From Clostridiales bacterium FE2011 (GTDB lineage: Bacteria > Bacillota > Clostridia > Christensenellales > Aristaeellaceae): a stretch of 64,000 nucleotides of DNA. The first letter of the stretch is position 1; each line of letters starts with the position of its first letter. Below are positions 59,186-64,000 of this stretch, in pieces. The position numbers and the translations under genes were made by a program. The stretch covers positions 1,116,001-1,180,000 of the forward strand of contig CP069418.1 in NCBI GenBank assembly GCA_017569305.1, given 5' to 3'. Under the pieces are notes generated by a model that searched no databases, was not told where the DNA came from, and saw nothing but the letters and a program-made list of their open reading frames with translations.

Positions 59186-60299
59186 TCATTATGCATTCAG
59201 TGCCAGGGCGCTGACGGTTGGTTACCAGGGACAGCCGCTGATCCGGGATATCTCTTTTGATCTTCCGGCAGGTTCTGTTCTCACGCTGATCGGACCCAAC
59301 GGTGCCGGAAAATCAACCATTCTGAAAACTGTTGCCGCACAGCTTGCCGCAATCGCGGGTACCGTCATAATCGACGGACAGCCGATGTCCCGCTATTCCC
59401 ACAACCGCCTGGCTGAAAAGCTCTCGGTTCTTCTGACAGACCGCGTTCGTCCGGAAATGATGACCTGCTTTGAAGTAGCCGCCATGGGTCGCTACCCCTA
59501 CACCGGACAATTCGGCCGCCTGTCCGAAGCAGACCGGGAAATCGTGCATCAGATGCTGGCAAAGCTGCAGGTGGACGCCATTGCCGATCGGGATTTCTCC
59601 CGGATCAGTGATGGTCAGCGCCAGCGGGTGCTGATGGCTCGGGCCCTCTGTCAGGAACCGGAAATCCTGGTGCTGGACGAGCCTACCTCTTTCCTGGATA
59701 TCCGCCATAAAATTGACCTGCTGGATATTCTGCTGGAAGTTTCCCGTGAGAAGAATGTCACGGTGCTCCTGTCCATGCATGAAATCGATCTGGCGGAAAA
59801 AATCTCCGATTATGTGATGGGTGTCAAGGGCGACACCGTCTGGAAATACGGCAAACCAGAAGAATTATTCCGGGATGAAGTCATAGCTGATCTGTATAAC
59901 CTGGACCGGGGCAGCTATCTGACCGGCCGCGGCAGTCTGGAACTGAAGAAGCCGGAAGGCAATCCCCGCGTCTTTGTCATGGGCGGCGGGGGCTTTGGTA
60001 TTCCGCATTACCGGAAACTCCAGAAGAAAGGTATTCCCTTTGCCGCAGGTATCCTCTTCGGGCATGACCGGGAGACAGATGTTGCTTGCGCGCTGGCCCG
60101 GGATACTGTCATCGTTCCCGGTTTCGGAGAAATGACTTCAGAACATTTCGAAACCGCCCGACAGCTTTTGGTGAACTGCGGCGTCCTGTTGGATGCAGGT
60201 ACGCCGGAAGGTTCGCTGAACCGGATGAATACGGAACTGATCTCTTTTGCCAAATCACAGGGATTGAAGATCGTGAGGGATGCTGATGAACTGGATTGA
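59178..60299 (+). CDS. FecE/BtuD-type ABC ATPase with C-terminal extension
   Basis: A 373-residue ATPase. Walker A is GPNGAGKSTI (about 38), the signature ISDGQRQRVLMARAL (about 140) and Walker B LVLDEPTSFLD (about 164). After residue ~255 there is an extra domain of about 115 residues (RVFVMGGGGFGIPHYRKLQK, DTVIVPGFGEMTSEHFETA) not found in BtuD or FecE. It looks like a small Rossmann-like fold and may bind the transported ligand or a nucleotide. The start overlaps the permease gene. Confidence 0.9.
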   Translation: MADHYAFSARALTVGYQGQPLIRDISFDLPAGSVLTLIGPNGAGKSTILKTVAAQLAAIAGTVIIDGQPMSRYSHNRLAEKLSVLLTDRVRPEMMTCFEVAAMGRYPYTGQFGRLSEADREIVHQMLAKLQVDAIADRDFSRISDGQRQRVLMARALCQEPEILVLDEPTSFLDIRHKIDLLDILLEVSREKNVTVLLSMHEIDLAEKISDYVMGVKGDTVWKYGKPEELFRDEVIADLYNLDRGSYLTGRGSLELKKPEGNPRVFVMGGGGFGIPHYRKLQKKGIPFAAGILFGHDRETDVACALARDTVIVPGFGEMTSEHFETARQLLVNCGVLLDAGTPEGSLNRMNTELISFAKSQGLKIVRDADELD

Positions 60300-61482
60300 T
60301 GTGGTAAGCGCAGGCCCGGGAAGTGAGGATTTCCTGACTGTACAGGCCCGCAGGACGCTGGATGAGGCTGACGCCGTCTTTTGTGCGGAACGGACCCAAA
60401 ACCTGGTTCGTAACCCGGCGGTATGCCGTCCCCTGACTCCTTTTTCCAAAGCGCTGGAAGACATGGAAGCCCTTCGTGAGGAAGGACTTCGCATAGCTGT
60501 TCTGCTGTCGGGAGACGCCGGTCTGTACAGCATGCTTCCCATCCTGACGGAGCGCTTTGGCCGGGAAGCGCTGCGTGTCCTCCCGGGCGTCAGCAGCCTC
60601 CAGGCCTTCTGTGCAAAACTCGGTATTCCCTGGCAGCAGGCCCGGATCCTCTCCGCTCACGGAAAGCAGCTGACCCCATCCGCACTGTGTCATACTGTCC
60701 GTACCAGCCGGATGACGCTGCTGCTTCTGGATGCGGAGCATAACCCTTGCTGGATCAGGCAGTCACTGTGTGACGGCGGCCTGGAAAATGCCGATATAAC
60801 AGTTGGGGAAAGGATCTCCTATCCGGATGAATGCATCGGTCCCTGGGAAGACCGGGAATACGATTCTCTTTCCGTTGCCCTGATCGAAAACAACGATGCA
60901 GGATGGGCTCCCCGCGCTTTTGCGCTGCCGGATGACGCGTTTATACGCGGAAAAACGCCCATGACTAAAAAAGAAATCCGCGCCCAGATTGCCGCGGAAC
61001 TGGATCTTACTCCGGATGCGGTTGTCTGGGATATCGGTTCCGGAACAGGAAGCGTCACCGTGGAGTGTGCGCTTCAGTGTCCTTTCGGTCGGGTTTTCGC
61101 TGTGGAACGTGATCCGGATGCCTTGAAACTGACAGAAGAAAACATCCGGCATTTCCATCTCCAAAATGCGGAGATTGTCGCGGGCAGTGCTCCGGAAGCG
61201 CTGAAGAACCTGCCGGCGCCCACCCATGTTTTCCTGGGCGGCACCGGCGGACATGCAGCTGAAATTCTTTCCCTGCTTGAGAAGCTGGATACTCCGGTAC
61301 GGCTGTGCGGAACAGCCGTGACGCTGGAGAGCGTCCGGGAGTTCTTTGATCTTCTCCGGGAAAAGAAGAACTTCTCTGCGGTTCAGATTGCTGTTTCCCG
61401 CGCGGAGTTGTTGGGCGATTACCATATGCTTCGCGCACAAAATCCTGTTTTTGTTTTCTCCGCAGATCTTTGCGGGGAATAA
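60286..61482 (+). CDS. cobL: Precorrin-6Y/cobalt-precorrin-7 methyltransferase, CbiE-CbiT fusion
   Basis: 398 residues. The N-terminal CbiE half (about 1-195) has VVSAGPGSEDFLTVQARRTL and LSGDAGLYSMLPIL, and methylates C5. The CbiT half (about 205-398) has KKEIRAQIAAELDL, VVWDIGSGTGSVTVECAL and FLGGTGGH, and methylates C15 and decarboxylates. The ATG at 60286 follows GAGGG; another ATG six bases earlier is less well spaced. It overlaps the ATPase end by 14 bases. Confidence 0.92.
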   Translation: MNWIDVVSAGPGSEDFLTVQARRTLDEADAVFCAERTQNLVRNPAVCRPLTPFSKALEDMEALREEGLRIAVLLSGDAGLYSMLPILTERFGREALRVLPGVSSLQAFCAKLGIPWQQARILSAHGKQLTPSALCHTVRTSRMTLLLLDAEHNPCWIRQSLCDGGLENADITVGERISYPDECIGPWEDREYDSLSVALIENNDAGWAPRAFALPDDAFIRGKTPMTKKEIRAQIAAELDLTPDAVVWDIGSGTGSVTVECALQCPFGRVFAVERDPDALKLTEENIRHFHLQNAEIVAGSAPEALKNLPAPTHVFLGGTGGHAAEILSLLEKLDTPVRLCGTAVTLESVREFFDLLREKKNFSAVQIAVSRAELLGDYHMLRAQNPVFVFSADLCGE

Positions 61483-61492
61483 AAGGAGAAAT

Positions 61493-62266
61493 ATGATTTA
61501 TTTTATCGGCGCGGGTCCCGGTGCGGCGGACCTGATCACCCTGCGGGGTATGCGGCTTTTGCAGAAGGCAAGTCTGGTCATTTATGCCGGTTCCCTCGTA
61601 AATCCGGAGCTCCTTGATTACTGCCCCGGGAACTGTGAGAAGCTGAACAGCGCTACCATGACGCTGGAGCAGGTGATTTCCGCGATCAAAGCCCATCGGG
61701 ATGATGATACCGTCGTCCGGCTTCACACCGGTGATCCTTCCTTTTATGGTGCTGTCCGCGAACAGATGGATCTGCTGGACCAGGAAGGTCTGTCCTATGA
61801 AGTCGTCCCCGGTGTCAGCTCCCTGAACGCGGCCGCAGCCGCGCTGAAAAGTGAACTGACCCTTCCGGGCGTCAGCCAGACAGTCATCGTCAGCCGGCGG
61901 GCGGGCAGGACCGCGGTTCCGGAGCAGGAAAATGTTCCTGCGCTTGCAGCCCATCAGGCAACCATGGCCTTTTTCCTCAGCGTTGGTATGCTGAGGGAGC
62001 TCTGTGCGGAACTGATTACCGGCGGATATGCGCCTGACACCCCTGCTGCCGTTGTTTACAAGGCCTCCTGGCCGGATCAGGAGATAGTCCACGGCACCCT
62101 GTCTGACTTGCCGGACAAAGCTGCCCATATACGGAAAACAGCACTCGTACTGGTCGGCCGGTTCCTGGAAGGCACCGTGGAACGCTCGAAGCTGTATGAT
62201 CCTTCCTTTTCACATGAGTACCGCAAAAGTGAATCTCCAAATACGGAGGATGCATCCAGACCATGA
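61493..62266 (+). CDS. cbiF: Precorrin-4/cobalt-precorrin-4 C11-methyltransferase
   Basis: 257 residues (CobM/CbiF). MIYFIGAGPGAADLITLRGM begins the SAM site; LHTGDPSFYGAVREQ, VVPGVSSLNAAAAAL and MAFFLSVGML are family motifs. Methylates C11 of the corrin ring after CobJ. AAGGAG lies 4 bases before the ATG; the end overlaps cbiG by 4 bases. Confidence 0.94.
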   Translation: MIYFIGAGPGAADLITLRGMRLLQKASLVIYAGSLVNPELLDYCPGNCEKLNSATMTLEQVISAIKAHRDDDTVVRLHTGDPSFYGAVREQMDLLDQEGLSYEVVPGVSSLNAAAAALKSELTLPGVSQTVIVSRRAGRTAVPEQENVPALAAHQATMAFFLSVGMLRELCAELITGGYAPDTPAAVVYKASWPDQEIVHGTLSDLPDKAAHIRKTALVLVGRFLEGTVERSKLYDPSFSHEYRKSESPNTEDASRP

Positions 62267-63147
62267 TCATTCACGCAATTGCCTTTACAGACCGGGGCCA
62301 GTCCTGGCAGCAGCAGCTCGGATTCCCCGTGGATCGGGGAATCCCGGTCATGGAGTGGGCCCGGAAGTATTTTGACGATTCTGATGCGCTGCTGTTTATC
62401 GGCGCGTGTGGAATCGCCGTACGCGCGGTCGCGCCGCTGCTCCGGGACAAGACCACCGATCCGGCTGTCCTTGTCATGGATGAAGCCGGAAAACATGTGA
62501 TTTCCCTCCTTTCGGGACATATCGGCGGTGCCAATATGCTCGCCGGGGAAATCGCCCTGAAAACGGGAGCCGTGCCTGTCATCACCACAGCCACAGACCT
62601 GCGGGGCATAACTGCGGCGGATACCTGGGCTGTGGAGCATGACTGTGCCATTGAGAATCCGGAAGCGATCAAATCCGTTTCCTCCGCTATGCTGGCTGGC
62701 CACGCTGTCGGCGTGGCGATTACCGAAAGGCAGATCGATCCGCCCTTCCCTGTCACGCTCTGGCTCCGTCCCCGGACGCTCGTGCTCGGTGCCGGCTGCC
62801 GGAGGGATATCGATCCGGATGCCTTTGAGGAGAAAGTTCTGAGCTTCCTGAAGGAAAACAGCGTATCCCTGCTCGCCCTCCGGGCTGTCGCCACCATTGA
62901 TCTCAAGCAGCATGAACCGGCATTGGTGCGTTTCTGCAGCAGGTACAGTCTTCCCCTTCAGGTTTATTCCGCGGATGAGCTTCGCGCGGTTCCGGGTATC
63001 TTTGCTCATTCGGACTTTGTGGAAAAAACCACCGGAGTGGATAATGTGTGTGAACGCGCCGCTGTGCTGGCCGGCGGCAGCCTGCTGGTCGGCAAAACAG
63101 CCGCGGAAGGAATCACCCTGGCCCTGGCCGGAACGAGGGAAATCTGA
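62263..63147 (+). CDS. cbiG: Cobalt-precorrin-5A hydrolase
   Basis: 294 residues. CbiG opens the delta-lactone ring and releases acetaldehyde in the anaerobic (early cobalt) route. FIGACGIAVRAVAPLLRDK and VISLLSGHIGGANML are the N-terminal domain motifs and VLGAGCRRDIDPD and LRAVATIDLKQHE those of the C-terminal domain. Its presence shows that the pathway is the oxygen-independent one. Confidence 0.93.
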   Translation: MIIHAIAFTDRGQSWQQQLGFPVDRGIPVMEWARKYFDDSDALLFIGACGIAVRAVAPLLRDKTTDPAVLVMDEAGKHVISLLSGHIGGANMLAGEIALKTGAVPVITTATDLRGITAADTWAVEHDCAIENPEAIKSVSSAMLAGHAVGVAITERQIDPPFPVTLWLRPRTLVLGAGCRRDIDPDAFEEKVLSFLKENSVSLLALRAVATIDLKQHEPALVRFCSRYSLPLQVYSADELRAVPGIFAHSDFVEKTTGVDNVCERAAVLAGGSLLVGKTAAEGITLALAGTREI

Positions 63148-64000
63148 TGAAGCAGTTACGAGAAGGGTTTACCACCGGAAGCTGTGCCGCCGCCTGCGCA
63201 CTGGCCTCCTGCCTCTGGCAGAAGGAAGGCGAGTGCCCCGCCTGTGTTTCGATCATCGTACCGGAAGGACGGAAGTACAGGGCGGAAATCCGTCCCCTCT
63301 CTCCGTACCGCTGTGCTGTGATCAAGGATGCGGGAGACGATCCTGATATCACCGGCGGATGCGAGGTCTGGGCTGAGGTTGCTGTCGGGAATACGCCGGG
63401 AGAAATCAACTTCCGTGCCGGCGAAGGGGTCGGCGTCATCACTCTTCCGGGCTTGAAGCTGCCCATCGGTGAAGCTGCCATCAACCCGGTTCCCCGGGAA
63501 ATGATCCGGAATGCCGTACGCTCTGTCTGGCCGGATCTGGCGGCAGAAGTGACCGTAGGCATTACCGGCGGAGAGGAAATGGCCCGGAAGACCTTCAATC
63601 CCCGCCTGGGTATTGAAGGCGGCCTGTCCATCCTGGGTACCACCGGTATCGTCCGTCCCATGAGCGAGGAATCCCTGGTGGAAACCATCCGGCTAGAGCT
63701 GCAGTTCCGCAGGACCTCCGGCCTTGATGAGATCACGCTTGTATTCGGCAGCCAGGGTGAGAAAGCCATGCAGGCGCTGCAGCCGGAAAGCACCTGTGTC
63801 CAGATCAGCAACTTTGTCGGCGACGCGCTGGATTGTGCTGCAGAGCTGGGTTTCCGCCGTGTCCTGCTGGCCGGGCAGCCCGGAAAACTGGTAAAGGTTT
63901 CAGGCGGAAGCATGCAGACTCACAGCCGTTACGGAGACGGACGGCGGGAAACACTCTGCGCGCATCTCGCGCTCCTTGATGCGCCGATAGATCTGCTTCG
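63147..64000 (+). CDS. cbiD: Cobalt-precorrin-5B C1-methyltransferase, 5' part
   Basis: The frame opens with ATG at 63147 (overlapping the cbiG stop as TGATG) and remains open to the window end, giving 284 residues of an enzyme normally about 350-370 long. LREGFTTGSCAAACALASCL is the CbiD N-terminal signature, and IKDAGDDPDITGG, GITGGEEMARKTFNPRLGIE and ILGTTGIVRPMSE follow. It methylates C1 in the anaerobic pathway. The rest lies beyond the window. Confidence 0.95.
   Translation, partial: MKQLREGFTTGSCAAACALASCLWQKEGECPACVSIIVPEGRKYRAEIRPLSPYRCAVIKDAGDDPDITGGCEVWAEVAVGNTPGEINFRAGEGVGVITLPGLKLPIGEAAINPVPREMIRNAVRSVWPDLAAEVTVGITGGEEMARKTFNPRLGIEGGLSILGTTGIVRPMSEESLVETIRLELQFRRTSGLDEITLVFGSQGEKAMQALQPESTCVQISNFVGDALDCAAELGFRRVLLAGQPGKLVKVSGGSMQTHSRYGDGRRETLCAHLALLDAPIDLL

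Noticed and set aside
1..64000. tRNA or rRNA genes and prophage or insertion-sequence genes
   Set aside because: I found no cloverleaf with TTCGA-type arm, no rRNA motif and no transposase or integrase frame; the repeats seen are non-coding.

Overview
The window reads as a chromosome segment of a Gram-positive, Clostridia-type Firmicute. The basis is the strong AGGAGG-type ribosome binding sites, a T-box tryptophan leader, rho-independent terminators, LL-diaminopimelate aminotransferase, an ANTAR-type nitrogen regulator, LplABC-like sugar transporters and an anaerobic (CbiD/CbiG/CbiK) corrinoid pathway. Codons are moderately G/C-rich in the third position, which produces many long antisense shadow frames. 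A gut or rumen lineage related to Christensenellales/Aristaeella is a guess, not shown by the sequence.

Layout. 1-4 kb: end of an XRE regulator, a cytosolic GH9 glucanase and an ammonium transporter fused to a PII domain. 4-14 kb: a two-gene ABC exporter, a STAS/kinase-like switch pair, three secreted proteins (unknown, SH3, Ig-like), a PreA-like dehydrogenase and a GGDEF protein with a structured leader. 14-22 kb: small accessory genes, including peptidase E, an MFS pump preceded by a 20-codon leader peptide, a transglutaminase-like protein, an autoregulated MerR protein, a DUF3795 protein, an AraC/GyrI-like regulator and a GNAT enzyme. 22-29 kb: the complete trp operon (trpE-G-D-C-F-B-A, then an ACT protein) behind a T-box with a UGG specifier. 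29-42 kb: nitrogen assimilation, with glnA, an ANTAR regulator and gltB-gltD on the minus strand, then dapL, asnB and guaA on the plus strand. 42-50 kb: a PHP phosphatase, two permeases and a solute-binding protein divergent from a membrane-bound AraC regulator. 50-54 kb: a TetR-flavodoxin pair, a truncated permease remnant, a cysteine hydrolase and a tRNA-dihydrouridine synthase. 54-64 kb: a cobalamin riboswitch followed by an exported cobaltochelatase, two NEAT-like surface/binding proteins, a FecCD/BtuC-type importer and cobJ, cbiET, cbiF, cbiG and cbiD (cut by the window end).

How the parts fit. The trp, glt, gln, asn, gua, dap and amt genes form a nitrogen and amino-acid supply neighbourhood. 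Several of these genes carry a terminator-like hairpin directly after a strong promoter. The last 10 kb joins extracellular tetrapyrrole or metal handling to corrinoid synthesis under vitamin B12 control.

Unexplained structure. The most notable items are: (1) a three-copy intergenic hairpin element whose stems covary; (2) a leader-peptide attenuator on the MFS pump; (3) an exported CbiK with NEAT-like partners; (4) a structured leader on the GGDEF gene; (5) low-complexity heptamer-like tracts at many gene junctions, one of which encodes the end of TrpC.
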